DNA of 64,000 bases from Hymenoscyphus infarciens (lineage: Eukaryota; Ascomycota; Leotiomycetes; Helotiales; Helotiaceae): NCBI GenBank assembly GCA_001414345.1, contig LLCB01000030.1, forward strand, positions 124,001 to 188,000. The letters are read 5' to 3'. The notes under the pieces were generated by a model. The model had not been told where the DNA came from. It saw nothing but the letters and a program-made list of their open reading frames with translations, and searched no databases. Below, piece by piece: positions 28,091 to 40,616 of this stretch (positions within the stretch are counted from its first letter, which is position 1; each line of letters begins with the position of its first letter). The position numbers were made by a program, and so were the translations under genes.

Positions 28091-29498
28091 CTTTCGAGGT
28101 GAGGAAGCTTGTTGGGTTAAGTAAAAGTTCTCCTAGCTGATGACGATGACGTAGTCTTCTCCTGTTTGCGATATCGCTTAGCTTTCACTCATTTACAGCC
28201 ACCACAGCGCTGAGAAGCTTCTCTGCCTTACTTGGCACCAAGCAAAAATTCGCGTAGCATTAAGGCCAGTCTCTTGCCACTTCTTATCTGGTTCACTCAC
28301 CACGTATACACTCTCCAAGTCTCTTAGCTTAGCCCTCACCTGCTTCGCCTCCGTCTCCGGCTAAAACCTACCTCGTGACTAGCCTGCTTTAAAAAATCAC
28401 CTACCCCCAAGACAAAAACGACTGCCGAATGGTCTCATCAAACTCTAGATTTGCCATCCCAGTTACCAGCGTGGCAAATCCCCGAAGAATGACACGCCCA
28501 CCACTTCTTAAATTTGCACATCATGTGGTGGAACAGCCACTCACAATCGCTCCAATCTCTATCAGAAGATTCCCCAACATCAGGATGATTTCGATATCAG
28601 GCCGAGTATTTGCTTTCCGATGTAGGCCCTCGTTGTTCAAGGTACCACCAGTTTTTTTTTGTTCTCCTCTGTCGTTTTTTGAGCGGTTTCTTCCCACGTC
28701 GAGGGTTTTATTTGTAGTACAAGTTGCCGAGCTATCGGAGTCTGAGTTGGTTTCCGATTGCGCTAATAACCCTGCCTTTGTTTGTGGGAGACCTCTGGAA
28801 AATAAGTGGTCGCGATGGACAGTAAAAGCGGCAGTAAATCTTAGGGTCATACCTGTTGTTCTAACTATCCCACAGTAATTACCCTAGGTACTTAAAACTG
28901 TTTAGGATATCAACCTGGGTGCTTTAGAACAATCAAGTTCCACTGCTCCAAAGTATTAGGCGTAAATTGTACCAGAACGTTGGAACAACGACCTATTTAA
29001 TGCCGCTTCTTCTGTCCCAACAAGTCAACCAGTCGAGTTAAGATTCTCATATATTTACACACTATACACAAAAAAACATCATCACGCATACCACACTTGC
29101 ACCATTTGAATTGTCCGGCGTAAAGATCTTTGATCGATTCAACCACCTATCACCAACTTTGTCAAAAAAAAAAAAAGGTCCTTCCCCTTCTGACTCGACC
29201 CTATCGCTATCGTACTCGGCACCCCTAAAACGCCATCCCAAGACTACCCATCCACGAAAGAGTTTCGGATGGGGGAAAAAAGACTCAAACAAAAAACACC
29301 CGTCCCAGCTTTCCCCATCCCATATATGCGAAGTGATGTTGGTTTCCAAACGAAACAAAAGAAGAACTCCTAGGTTATGCACTGCACTATCTTACTGAAT
29401 GTTTTTGTTTTCATACTTTTGCGCTTTTTTTTAATCTCGAGCCTGGCCTTGGTGGTTCTTGTTGCTAATGGCGAGGTAATAACGCAAAGATCCCATCC
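28091..29498. other. intergenic, no confident gene
   Basis: Base composition is that of ordinary coding-era DNA, but I recognise no gene. A 149-codon forward frame (28,429-28,878) and a 109-codon antisense frame (28,521-28,850) overlap. Neither shows a known motif, so both are probably chance or at best an orphan gene. Pyrimidine-rich stretches near 28,290-28,420 could be a promoter. A-rich runs near 29,160-29,290 precede the 3' end of SYF1. Confidence 0.5.
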
Positions 29499-32111
29499 TT
29501 AATCCTCATCCGATCCATCAAGGTCGATAGCATCTGGGTTTGATGCTACTATTTTGGGCTCTTGAGGCATATTTCCTTTTTGCGGGCCTGTACTTGCGGC
29601 CACGAAGCCGACTGGGGCGCGGGCTTCACGTTCTAGAGCCGCCATAGCGTCCGCCCCGTCGTCTTCCTCTCCATCCTGACCATTAGCTGCAACTTCCTTC
29701 GCTCTTGCAAGTGCTTGACTAGCAATGAAGTTGACATCCGTATTGTACTGTGCTTGTACACTTCTCTTGATACGAAGCATTTCTTTGAAAGTATCTTCGT
29801 TGCCGTGTTGCACTTCGAATTGTTCCCATTTCGTCCAAAAGGATGGACTTGTCCTAGGATCGCAAAATTGGGAAGCGTGACCATAGATGGCTCTTGCCCG
29901 GTCGATTTCGCCTAATCGTTTCTCCATGTCGGCGAATTTGAGACACATATCGCGAGCATCCTTATCAGGAAGAGCAGCGATGGCACGTTCGTAAATAGGT
30001 CGAGTGGAGGGAAGACCGAAGTTGGAGGCGGACTTGGTGATGTAAAAGTTGAACATGTCAGCGCGATCCTCGTCTGAAACCGCACGAGTAGCTCTTTCGT
30101 AAATTCGCATTGCGTGGCGGGCGAGTCCTCGCTCCTCTTCAAGGTTGCCATACATGAGGTATAGAACTTTGGCGAATTTAGGTGGGCATCCTTCGACGGA
30201 TTGCTCGAAAAGGTCACGAAGGCGCTCAATACCGATTTTGCGGTCCACAGCTTTGGTGAGGTATAAATTCCATAGCTCAAAGGCGACGGGGTAGCTGAAT
30301 AAATCGAGACCTCGTTCATAAATTTTGAACGACTCTTCATAGTATTGACTCTCCTCTAGAAGATTGGCGTAATTGACCACTGTTTGCGGTGTTGCGATCC
30401 GGAGCTCGAATATCCTTTCGTAAATCTTTCTCGTCTCCTCAAGGGTGCTTACACTCTCCACCAAGTCAACGTAGAAACTCCACAGTTTCCAGCTCTTATG
30501 TACTCGCTGTTGGGGAGAAAGAGTCTCGTCGAAATAATCAACCGTCGATCGTTTTGGTGCTTGGACTGCCTTGGCCATAATCTTCATAGCCTCCTCGAAG
30601 TTGTCATTTCTGAGCTCCATTTCAGACCATTCCAGCCACATATCGGCTAGCTCTGCCACCGATTTGAATGGAACCTTCACGGCTTTTTCCATAATGACTC
30701 TAGCGTTTCTCAAATCACCACCCTTTTCGTAAAATTTGGCGTAATTTGCCCATAACTCATGGAATCGACCCACTGCCTTCTTTGGTTGGACTGCTGCAAT
30801 CGCATCTGTGTACGTCTTGACAACTTCTTGCTTATTGTCCCCCCACAGTCCAATTCGTACATTCCACTCTGAAACGTTGTTTGGGTTTTGTCGAAGTAGA
30901 ACATCGTTGATCAAAAATGGCCGTCGGTCCATCAACTGTTCAAATCTCATCATCCGGATATCTAAGTCGAAATCGGCATTTTCGTCCAGAACACCCTTTT
31001 CGGATCTCACAGCGGCCTCCTCCATCAATTGACCAGTGATGGCCTCCTCGAACTCGACGTATGAATCGAAAATGAGCGTGAAGTCCCGTACTGTCATAAC
31101 CGTGGTGATTCCCTCCTCGAACACATCTCTGGCCCGCTCAAAACTTCCTCTGGTGATCCAATATGTCGCGAGACCAGACCAAAGCTTCCCCCTCTGATCT
31201 GCAAATCTTTCGATCCCACTTCGAATGATACGCTCCACATCGATGCCAGATTCGTCAGTCGTCTCAACCTCTTTTGCATGCTCTACCAAAAGATCCACCA
31301 TCTCGCTCCAAAGTTGGTAGTGTCCTTTTCCATTCTTGCTTCGAAACTTTGGGTTGTTCAAGATCTCCATGTACTTCTTGACAGCCTCTGTATATCTCCC
31401 ATTCTCTATCAATAACTCGATAAAATCCTCCGCGTCCTCGGGGTGGATTTGCATATATCTTCTCCAAATTTTGATAGCAGTTTGACCAGAAGCCGAATTG
31501 GCGAAGGGTCGATACAGCGCCCAGATTCGATTGTGTTGGGTAATAGGCAGTGCTCGGAGAGCCCGGTCAAAGGTATGTCTTGTGAGCGTGACAATTGGCT
31601 GAAGTAAAAGGAACGAAAGGTACATTTCCCATATCCGGGGCATTTTGTTGAGTAGAATTAATGCTCGTTCGAAAAGAGAGTTGACTTTGGCATATTCAGA
31701 AGCAAAAATGGCGGGATTCAACTTCCCTAGGTGCTTCATCCTGAGCGTCAAATACTACAAAAATGTCAGCAATTATCCAGATCCGCGGAGAAACCATGTT
31801 TACCATCTTCCATAATTTGTATGATCGGGGAAGCTGCCGGCAAGCTCTTTCAAGGACGAAGGCCTGTTCGTGAAGACTACCATGTTGGAATTTGAATTCG
31901 ATGTATGCTAGCCATGGCTTCACGGTTCCCGGGTCTCGAAGTATATCCTGCTCGTAAATCGTATCTTCTTCAGACTGCGGAATTGTTAGCAATGTTGGCA
32001 TGAATATCAATATTTGTTGCTTACTATCAAGTACAAGTCCGGCTTTCCTTGGGATAGCTTCGACTTGGAAACAATGGGAGCAGCCATTGTGGGCAAAAGC
32101 TCACCAGGCAT
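29499..32111 (-). CDS. SYF1: pre-mRNA-splicing factor SYF1 (HAT-repeat protein)
   Basis: This encodes a nuclear spliceosome protein of the Prp19/NineTeen-associated complex, a scaffold of tandem HAT (half-a-TPR) helical repeats (human XAB2 family). Exons on the minus strand are 32,111-32,025, 31,974-31,804 and 31,754-29,499, with introns of 50 and 49 nt, giving 837 residues, usual for the family. The N-terminus has YEQDILRDPGTVKPWLAYIE, the conserved first HAT unit. Many later units show the W..Y...E and A..IYERA pattern. The C-terminus is acidic and ends DLDGSDED. I chose the start at MPGELLPT; a second Met eight codons downstream is equally possible, and an upstream ATG at 32,225 would add a non-conserved tail. 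It is divergent from VMA8, 384 bp apart. Confidence 0.93.
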
Positions 32112-32495
32112 TATCTGCCTGCTGTGAGATCTTGCAAACAGACCGCGGCGATATGGATAGAATGATCGAGGGGGATGGGTTGACTCGCCGGCGCGTTGAG
32201 TCGCGGGTGGGTTTGAAGAAATCATGCGCCGTCCTTAGCGCCGTGGCTGCCTGACACTTGTCGCAAGGCTTCAAGGCCGCAACAGCTTTTGAGTGAAGTG
32301 CCATGTCGGCCGACGTAGTGGGAACTTGCGTTGGACTGAGAGCTTGACAGTGGCAGCCTTCCTCTTATCACCAACGATTCAATACAGCTTCCTATTGAAT
32401 CCTAGCCGTTGCACTGGCTATCCTTGATTCCGCGCCTTTTAAGAGTTGAAGTTCTGCAACGATCCTCCTGATTTTATAATTGCAATACCTTCAAT

Positions 32496-33674
32496 ATGTC
32501 CGGTGCTACAGTAAGACATCAAGCTTGGTTTTGCTATATGCCCATCTAATCATTGTATAGAATCGAGAGGCGGTGTTTCCCACCCGTCAATCACTGGGAT
32601 TGATGAAATCGAAGCTCAAGGGAGCTCAGATTGGTCATGATCTACTAAAGAGAAAGAGTGAAGCTCTCACAAAGTAACCCCTCCTTCCCAAGCTCCAGAC
32701 CTAGCTAACAACTCCCCGCAGACGATTCCGAGGTATTTACTTGCGTTCCCGATATTGACGAGATGATTCTTACGATGCTCCGCAGAAATTACGAGACGAA
32801 TTGACGAGGCGAAGCGTAAGATGGGAAGAGTTATGCAGATTGCGGCATTCTCTCTTGCGGAAGTCACATATGCCGTTGGAGGAGATATCGGGTACCAAGT
32901 TCAGGAGTCTGCCAAGTCTGCCCGTTTCCGTGTACGGACGAAACAAGAAAACGTGTCTGGTGTATTCTTGCCAGCATTCGAGAGCTATACAACGGAGGGC
33001 AACAACGATTTCGGGTTGACTGGTCTTGGAAAGGGTGGACAGCAAGTGCAACGATGCCGGGAGACATATGCAAGAGCTGTTGAGACTTTGGTCGAGCTTG
33101 CAAGCTTACAGGTAATACTGAGCTGGTCAAGAAATTGGGGACTTGGCTGACTTCCCAGACTGCGTTCGTCATTTTAGATGAGGTTATCAAGGTGGTCAAC
33201 CGAAGAGGTAAGCACTCGGAAATCCTCTTTTTGTTGTGCTTATTCTAACTTGTTATCCAGTAAACGCCATGTCAGTATACTGAGCTTCTGTCTCTTGAAC
33301 GATACTGATTTATGTAGCGAGCATGTGATTATACCCCGAACAGAAAATACCATCAAGTGTAAGTTGAAGAAGGTTGCCAAATTGAACAATCACTGATCCC
33401 ATTTAGATATCAATTCCGAGCTGGACGAGCTCGACAGAGAAGAGTTCTTCCGTCTCAAGAAGGTAAAATCACATTGCCAAAATTGTCCTTGGTCATTCTT
33501 TAACATTGGAAATAGGTTCAAAACAAGAAGCAGAGGGATACAGCTGCACAAGATGCCGAGATGAGAGCAAAGCGGGCGGAAGCAGAGAAGAGAGGCGAGG
33601 AGGAAGATGAGAAGGCTTCTGGTGGTGGAGCAGACATACTTGGTGATGAAGAAGATAACGATGTCATCTTTTAG
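32496..33674 (+). CDS. VMA8: V-type proton ATPase subunit D
   Basis: This is the central rotor-stalk subunit of the V1 sector, which couples ATP hydrolysis to proton pumping at the vacuolar membrane. Joining exons 32,496-32,510, 32,561-32,673, 32,722-32,732, 32,786-33,111, 33,159-33,207, 33,261-33,270, 33,318-33,358, 33,407-33,462 and 33,516-33,674 gives 259 residues, the normal length. Family hallmarks are FPTRQSLGLMKSKLKGAQ near the start, TRRIDEAKRKMGRVMQIAA, and NRRVNAIEHVIIPRTENTI. Two exons are only 11 and 10 nt long; both are needed to restore the conserved residues RFREITRR and RVNAIEHV. The last exon is Lys/Glu-rich, and the protein ends EEDNDVIF. It converges on the snRNP gene, 187 bp away. 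Confidence 0.95.
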
Positions 33675-33861
33675 GAAAGTCCTGGGTTCGAGGGTTCCAG
33701 TTTTGCTTGCATGGAAACATTATGAAATGCATAATGTCAACAAATAGCATGTAGTATTAGCGAGCACATTTTCAGAAAGCATTCTTCAATTGAGGGTCTA
33801 TTTTTGGCACGCTCTGCAATAAATAATAGCTATTTCCGACGCCAAAACAAGCCTAAAATAC

Positions 33862-34733
33862 TTATTGCCTTTGGTACGTGACCTTAATGACCTGCTGAGC
33901 ATTACCCAATACCATACCGGCTGTATTTTCTTTAGCACTAATAGCACCCGCTTCGCTTTCATACTCCACGAAAGCAAGACCTTTTCTCGCAGGAACCAAA
34001 CGAACTTCTCGGAAACCCTCAAAGCGTCCAAATATAGCGGTCAAAGCCTCAATCTCATATTCATCCGGCAGGTTTTGTACGAAGAGAATCTTATTTGGAG
34101 GTAGGTATTCGTCGGGAATAACAGCGGCGCCAGAGGGATTCGAAGACTTGAGACCAGCACCGCGGGTAGCTTTGATAGGTCGCGCGGCAGCATCTGGGGC
34201 GATTCCACCCGGGACTCCAGGGCGTTTGAGGAGTTTTTGAGATTCTGCCTGTTCGGCGGCCTTTTTCTTGTCTACAGCAATAGATTAGCACCATCCGCCA
34301 ACATTCTCTCTTAACAAGCGCAGAAACATACCCTTCTCCGCCAACCGTCTCCGCTTATGACTCTCAAAGTCCTCCTCATTCCCCATCCTCTTGACCGTCG
34401 CATCGCTCCTCGTCTTCGCAAACGCCAACTGCATCTCCTTCCCAAACAGCTCGAAGCCCTGCACCTCATCAATCGCCTTCTGCGCACTCTCTATGCTGTC
34501 GAAGACGATGAATGCCTGTCCTTTGGCTTTGAGGTTCGTCTTTGCGACGATCTCGATGATCTCGCCGTATTCGCTGAAGAGCTCGGTGAGGGACTCTTTT
34601 AGTTGGTCGACTTTTATGCGCTCTTCGAGGTTGCGCGCGTAGACTCTAGGCGGGGGTTGTTAGCTGCGGTGCGGTACGTGTCGGAGTGCAATGACACGTA
34701 CGTTGCGCTTGGTGGGGGGTTGGGGGTTGCCAT
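33862..34733 (-). CDS. U1A/U2B''-type snRNP protein with two RRMs
   Basis: This is a spliceosomal RNA-binding protein related to U1 snRNP A and U2 snRNP B''. Exons are 34,733-34,702, 34,645-34,332 and 34,271-33,862, with introns of 56 and 60 nt, giving 251 residues. The first RRM has TVYARNL (RNP2), then EERIKVDQLKESL, typical of U1A/U2B'', and KGQAFIVFDS (RNP1). A charged linker (SHKRRRLAEKDKKKAAEQ) leads to a Pro/Ala-rich segment. The second RRM has NKILFVQNLP and KGLAFVEYESE. Fungi often have one protein in place of the animal pair, so I leave the symbol blank. Confidence 0.9.
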
Positions 34734-35797
34734 TATCCTTTATTTTTGGGGGGGAATGTGGTTGTTGTTTGGAGGGGAGGTATCGCGAGAGCTTGAAGTT
34801 CAGCCTCGGGAGGAGTGGAGATTTTTAGGTTGGCGATGGGGCTTTGTGATTGGATGGGATTCACCCACCACTTTGTATAGCCTCTCGTCTCTTTTTCGAT
34901 GAAGGCATAAAATAAAAAGATCTTAGAAGATGCTTCCATTACCTACAAGTTCTCGTTGAGTTCTCTAAAATGTTACAAATGCGTAGGATAATCTCTTGCA
35001 ATTTTTAGAGCTATTCGCTAACTCAATTTCCAAACCACCAAAGGTTCTAATCAATTTTCAAAAGCGTTTCTGATTCTTTCAGTCTAGTCTCGTTGTATGA
35101 AAGTTCCTACGTCCGCTTACTCTCAACTTTTACTTCATTCATTGTAGGCGCCGTCCCATCCAGCTACCAACTTTTTATATAAAAGAGACCCTGACCACTT
35201 TTTACCATTCACACGAAAACGTCCACCAGGGACTGTAGGAATTCGTAACTGTATTCTCGAAGTACTTGCACTTCCACAATCGTTCCAACTCGTTTAGAAC
35301 AATAAACATAATTATTCAAGCCTTTTAGGATAATAGAATCGATTGATCGAGTCTCGGATGAACAATGGAAGGAGCAGAGGAGAGTTGGTCCACTATTCGC
35401 CAGTTATGAATTCCTGCATCCCCCCTTGCGTCAAAAACTACCTAGGTACGTTAAAAGTAAAACCGACAAGCTATCCCTTCTAAAACAGCCCCATCCGGAC
35501 CCTCTAAAAAGAAAACTACGCGCTTCTCCAAGACCCCCGTCACTCTCCAAACTCTACACACATATACGACCCAAGCCTATCACCGGTACCTAGGTACTTA
35601 CCTACAGTACAAAATGGATTATTTATCCACCCTCATTTCCCGAGTCGCCGGGTCGAGGTCCATCCAAAACCACCACCCCACCCCATCCACCCCATCCCCA
35701 AAGTAGCAACCCCATCGCAGCGCTCCGACCTTCCCCAAACGCAGCAGAAGAAATCTCCCGGGCACAATCAATCACACGAGCAAACGAATAACATCCT

Positions 35798-35849
35798 CAC
35801 ATCCACATCCACATCCACATCCACATCCACATCCACATCCACATCCACA
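35798..35849. repeat. (CACATC)n microsatellite
   Basis: There are nearly nine copies of the hexamer CACATC without interruption, followed by CACCAG triplets. Confidence 0.95.
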
Positions 35850-36190
35850 ACCCCCACCAGCACCAGCACCAGAAAAGAAATATCACCATAAAACGCCGCC
35901 TTAGAATAGGAATTCCCACGTTATTGCAAAACCTACAAAACTTAAACATTTAGCCCAGAAGAAAGAATTCCACGTAGTGGTGCTTCCTACAAAAAACAAA
36001 AAAAAAATATACTTATAAGTACTCGACTATCATAGAATCCTAAAGGCCGTTTGTTTGTTTATTTTACTACTTAGGTAGGTTAGTCAGTTAGTCCACTTAT
36101 AGTATAGTTCCTTCCGTCCATGGAGTTAACATACCATACCCACACCACCACCCACACCTCACACCCACACCCACCACACACCACCTTACC

Positions 36191-36260
36191 AAGCTCGTAC
36201 TCCAAGCTCGTACTCCAAGCTCGTACTTCAAGCTCGTACTTCAAGCTCGTACTTCAAGCC
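36191..36260. repeat. 13-bp tandem repeat, 5 copies
   Basis: There are five units of AAGCTCGTACTCC or AAGCTCGTACTTC and a partial sixth. The two unit types differ by one C/T change and are sorted, with two of the first followed by three of the second. Confidence 0.95.
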
Positions 36261-36324
36261 GTCTATCTGTCTTCAATCACCTTACCTATACGAGGGAGAG
36301 AAGAGAAAAATGGATGAGTAAGGC

Positions 36325-36348
36325 AAGGTAAGGTAAGGTAAGGTAAGG
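36325..36348. repeat. (AAGGT)n microsatellite
   Basis: There are about five tandem copies of AAGGT, 3' of the Zn2Cys6 gene. Confidence 0.9.
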
Positions 36349-36753
36349 GATCGTGTGCGTGCCTTTTGCTATTTTCAGCCCTCACCCCCAAATCCAATTT
36401 TCTTGGGGGGAATGCGGTAAGTAATTGTTCGTGTCAAGGTAGGGAATCGGGGATCTTCTTTTACTTTCGCTTGTTTGGGTCTTTGGGTTCCATAGGGGCG
36501 TGTGGGATTTTGTTACTTGGAGGCGTGAGGTGCGTCCGATACTTTTTTTTTTGGAAATCCTCTTTATTGATAAAATCCTTTTCTGCAAGTTTGAAGTCTG
36601 GAAAAAGCGTAACTCACTAGGTGCAACGGCACGGGAAATGGCGACATGAACGTATTAATTCATTTGGGTATCATCTGCATAAAGTTCCAAAAGTCCCGCC
36701 AAAAAATAGATAGAACATGCTGAATAAAAAAATATACTCCCCAGCCCAGTTCC

Positions 36754-38026
36754 TTAAACTTCCATCTCATCAGCGCTCCGATCCATACTCTCCCGATCCC
36801 GTGAATGTTCCCTTTCCCGTGCATCCGAAGAAACCTGCAAAGCATACAGCCCAGCCCTAAGCTCCAAACTCTTTGCCAAATCCCCCATAATCTGTCTCTC
36901 CCTCGCATTCTCCCCATCCCCTCGAGGCGGCAATTGCTGCTGATAAGCCCATTTCCTCAGACACCTCAACCCAATAACCACTTCCTGGCCTAGATTCCCC
37001 GTCTCTTCCTCCTCCTGCTCCCTCCAAGATGGCAAGCAATCATTCCGTTCCCCATCCGGCGATATCTTCCTACCGGTCCCCAATTCTCTCTGCTCTCTCC
37101 CCACACTCGAGCCCCGGCTGGAATAGGAATCCTTCGACGAAGGTTTCATATACCCTTGCCAAGCCTTGAAATGGCGCAAGGTTCCGACTCCGCTCCACTC
37201 GCCATTTCTCCCTCCTCTCGAATCGACCGCAAAACTCCCCAGCACCACGACCGCCCGCGAGATCTCCTCTGATTCGTTGCAGGCTCGCGACACGGTGCTG
37301 CTCCATGCATGTCGGGAAACGGCACAGCTTGATGACGAGGGGGGCAGGGTCGCGGTACAAAAATTATCAAAGGCTCTGTGATCGCTCTCCGTCGTTTCGT
37401 GCAGAATTGAGCGTGTATAAATTTGGTTGGGGTGGTAATTGTGTCGCGGACTTTCGGCGTGGAGGGTGTCGTAACTTGGGATGGAATTGGGGGGTCGGAC
37501 GGGCGCGGGGTAGAGTTTGGGCATGATGGAGGATCGCTGGACGGTGTTGGTGCTGGTGAAGGTGGGCGAGGACATGTTCGTATCAGCTGGGCTGTAGGGA
37601 CTGGTACTTGGGGTTGAGGGCGTCGAGTTCTGGCTGCCAATTCCGATTGCAATTCCTTCTCCTGGGCTACTGCCGCCTCCAGGACCTTTGGGTACGAGCA
37701 TTCTTGAGCCGCCCGTGGGACTTCCTTGCGAGGGCTTGGTGGTATGTTTGCTCACGTATCCATCGCATTGGTGGCCGAACTTGACGCAGCGAAGACAGCT
37801 GGGTTTTGTCTCGTCGCATTTGACTCTTCGGATTCTAGTTGGGGATATCAATTAGTATTTGGGCAGAATTAATCGGGTGACATCACCAATTGAGCAATGG
37901 AGAATTGGCAAAAAGTACTTACTTGCATGTCTGGCATCCCGTCTTGACTTTTGGTTTACTGGCTCTTGTTTTTCGCACCTTGGTGTCGTTGGGGGGATCT
38001 ATTCTGTCGCCCATCTTCCCTGACAT
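36754..38026 (-). CDS. Zn2Cys6 transcription factor, short
   Basis: This is a probable nuclear DNA-binding regulator. Exons 38,026-37,923 and 37,834-36,754, joined over an 88-nt intron, give 394 residues. The intron splits the binuclear zinc cluster: CQTCK lies on one side and IRRVKCDETKPSCLRC, then VKFGHQCDGY, on the other, giving the canonical six cysteines. A basic stretch (KVRKTRASKPKVK) precedes it and a Ser/Pro/Thr-rich linker follows. Around residues 165-215 a weak match to the start of the fungal TF C-terminal region is seen (FDNFCTATL, then ISRAVVVLGSFAV). The rest is charged and diverged, and the protein is shorter than typical family members. Its target is unknown, and it lies too far from the diterpene genes to be assigned to them. 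Confidence 0.8.
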
Positions 38027-40616
38027 GATTCTTGTGAAAGATGGTGCAGACACTTTTCCTGGAGGGGTTTTGGCACGGGGGCCAACAGACGAAATTTCTT
38101 AGGGAAGGCGCGAGACAGAACCGAGGACCCTGGAATGGAATGCTGGGAAGGAGAAGAAAAGGGAGAACAAAACAAAAAAGAATAGCAGGAGACCACAAAA
38201 TGTAGCCAAACAGCAGGGCAAGGCAAACTTATAAGTTGCCAGGCCGAGTGGACCAGTGGAGAGCAGGTATTGTAGGTGTGTTATTCTTAGACAAGCACAA
38301 GCACAAGCACAAGCACAAGCACAAGCACAAGCACAAGCACAAGCACAAGCTCAAGCTACGGACCTACTTGACTCTCTCTCTGTTCGTATACGAGCAGCCC
38401 GCTAAGAGTAGACACCCGCTCGGGAACGGGGCAAGGAGCCTCTGCGCATCATATACCCATTGCGGTGCAGGTCCAACACGCGAATCAACGACGCCTCGTC
38501 GTATGTACCTGCCCACGAGATCACAGATAATCAGAAACAAAACAGTAAACCAACAGGCGAAAAGCCAGTCTACGTTTCCACCACAACCCAACCCAACCAT
38601 TAAAATAGCCCAGTCTCTATTCTAGTATATATGAGCTATTAAGGATTTCTTCTATATTTTTTCATATATTTTTCTTATCCCTTCAAGTTACCTAGGTAGG
38701 TAGGTAGGCTTGGAGTAGGGTGCGGCGCAGGTCTAAATTGGGAACGTTTTTCCGTCCCCGCCCGTAGAGACCGCGTACGATAAAGCTGGGCTACTGCAGT
38801 AAAGTAAAACGCTAGAGTCGGTACTTCCTTCGTACTCTGCCGCCCTCGCCTTAATTCGCAGCCTGCTGAGTAACCTGGAAAGAAACATTCAAGTGATACC
38901 TCTGTCCCCACGTATTCGGGTCAGGAGAAAGGCCGTAAGATGAGCGCCAGAAGAAGAGAGAAAAAAAGGGTAAACAGTTCCAATGACCCACGTTAAAGTA
39001 ACAACACCACGGTCCGATTCGCTTTTCGTCGACTCCTCCCGTCGCTCTCAAGTTTTCCACCACGATGCGTAAGTACTTCTTCTCGCACTCGTTGCCATCC
39101 AGGATGAGATTCGAAAAGAAGAACGAAGGAAGAAACGTCTCACTCTGCCCCGTACCCGTCAGCAATCGCATCTCAAGGTCACCAACCTGACTTCACCCTC
39201 AAGCCAAGACCAAAATGGACGAGAGACAAGGGCGCCTCATCTCAGGGTCCTGCTCGCACATACGAGCTCCCAGACTAGCGAGCCCACTAGCCACTATCGT
39301 CGCCCGCGTAGTAAGCCAGCGCCAAGCGAACGTAGTACCGCAACAGGACTGCGAAAAAAGGTACGAAACGGGGGGGGGGGGGTACAGCTAGCTGCACTAG
39401 CACTAATCCCACCCCACCCAGTCGCGGGTCTCCCGGCTCGCGGAGAGCAGTCCATGTTAGACGGAAAAGGGCAAGCGCTTATGTACGAAGGGTTGCTGTG
39501 AGCTCCCTCGCTCCCCCGAGTCCAATCAGTCAAGACCCGTCGTATATTATATACCCGCCTTTTTCACACCCTCGTGTTCTCATTGGCCAGGGGGTAATAG
39601 TAATACGTGTGCGACTCGACAAGAGGACACGGTGAAATTTCCCGGGGTTTGCATCTTGTTACATACAGTTCCGTACTTCGAACATATCGACGTCGGGACG
39701 GGCATGGTACTCGTACATGTACGAACTGGCCATGCACGGGTCGCCCGCTGGTTCGTGATGAATAATTGATAGGCCACCTGCTATTCTCCGACAAACAAGT
39801 CATGTTGGTGGAAGGGCTAGCTTAAGAACGACCAGTTGGGGACCAGTTGGAAGAGCTTAACAAGGACAATCGCAGCGAGGTGAAACTTCCAACCCGTCCA
39901 ACGAAAACTAATCACCATTTAGAGGAGCTTCCGAGAAATAAGAGACAAGGAACAAATAGCAGGGGCAAAGCTTCACCGAAGGGTTACTTGATGTGGCCAT
40001 GATGCCATTTTGTGGTGCTTCGGACTCGGTGAGAGCCTTACCGAGTACGCAGGGAAAGAAAGAAAGAAATAAAAGGTAGCCTAGGAAGTAGCCTTCAAAG
40101 TTGCCTCGTCGTACTCCTGGAAAGTTACGTGAGTACTGCTGCTCAAGTAATGCGGGTTTGATAGGCGTGGGATAAGAGGTATCATTACCATCAAAAATAC
40201 GCAACTTCCTGCATGCTTCTCCTCGGGTAAGACGGGGGCCCACTCAGACAGACAACGAGGCTTTAAGGCTTTGTCAAGATCCCAAAAGCAAGGCAGCGGC
40301 ACAGAAATGTGTATGTAATATCTACGGGCAGGGGCTGGGAATACGAGGCAACCAACAGCAAGACGAGACGCCCCCACCCATGGAAATTCCAATTCAAACA
40401 TCTCCAAGGTGTGCGATGTGCAGATGCGGATTTTATCTATTCGGGCTATCTGGCCAATGAGCTTCAACTCCCCTCGATGGCAATAACTCAACCTTTTGGC
40501 CGGCTGATCGTGTCATCAATAAGCTACCCGCCCGTTATGAACCTCACCTCCGCGTCGTATCTCCCATACCAACTATACCCAGACACCCGGCAAGCAAATT
40601 ATCGAAAGAATACCCT
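38027..40616. other. 2.6-kb intergenic stretch without a recognised gene
   Basis: Between the Zn2Cys6 start and the DCL1 stop I see only short overlapping frames without motifs. Notable words are the ACAAGC microsatellite, CTAGGTAGGTAGGTAGG near 38,690, and a run of 13 G near 39,369. I find no tRNA-like cloverleaf by eye. The first several hundred bases are presumably the long promoter and 5' leader of the regulator. Confidence 0.5.
38291..38350. repeat. (ACAAGC)10 microsatellite
   Basis: There are ten perfect copies of ACAAGC followed by one TCAAGC. The array lies about 265 bp upstream of the Zn2Cys6 start codon. Confidence 0.97.

Larger units (their letters stand above)
34740..36753. other. 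intergenic, microsatellite-rich
   Basis: There is no recognisable gene. The stretch includes the snRNP gene promoter side, C-rich runs, several CCTAGGTAC-like words (35,440-35,600), three short tandem arrays listed separately, and the 3' flank of the Zn2Cys6 gene. Frames found here are short and repeat-driven. Confidence 0.6.

Noticed and set aside
28429..28878. 149-codon forward frame with a 109-codon frame on the opposite strand
   Set aside because: No motif, no conserved pattern, and the two frames overlap antisense; most likely chance.
29062..29398. Overlapping short frames 3' of SYF1
   Set aside because: Driven by A-rich and low-complexity sequence; no family resemblance.
38236..38625. 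129-codon frame with Lys-His repeats
   Set aside because: The repeats are the translated ACAAGC microsatellite; no other coding signal.
39294..40491. Several frames of 79-136 codons downstream of DCL1
   Set aside because: They overlap each other on both strands without motifs.
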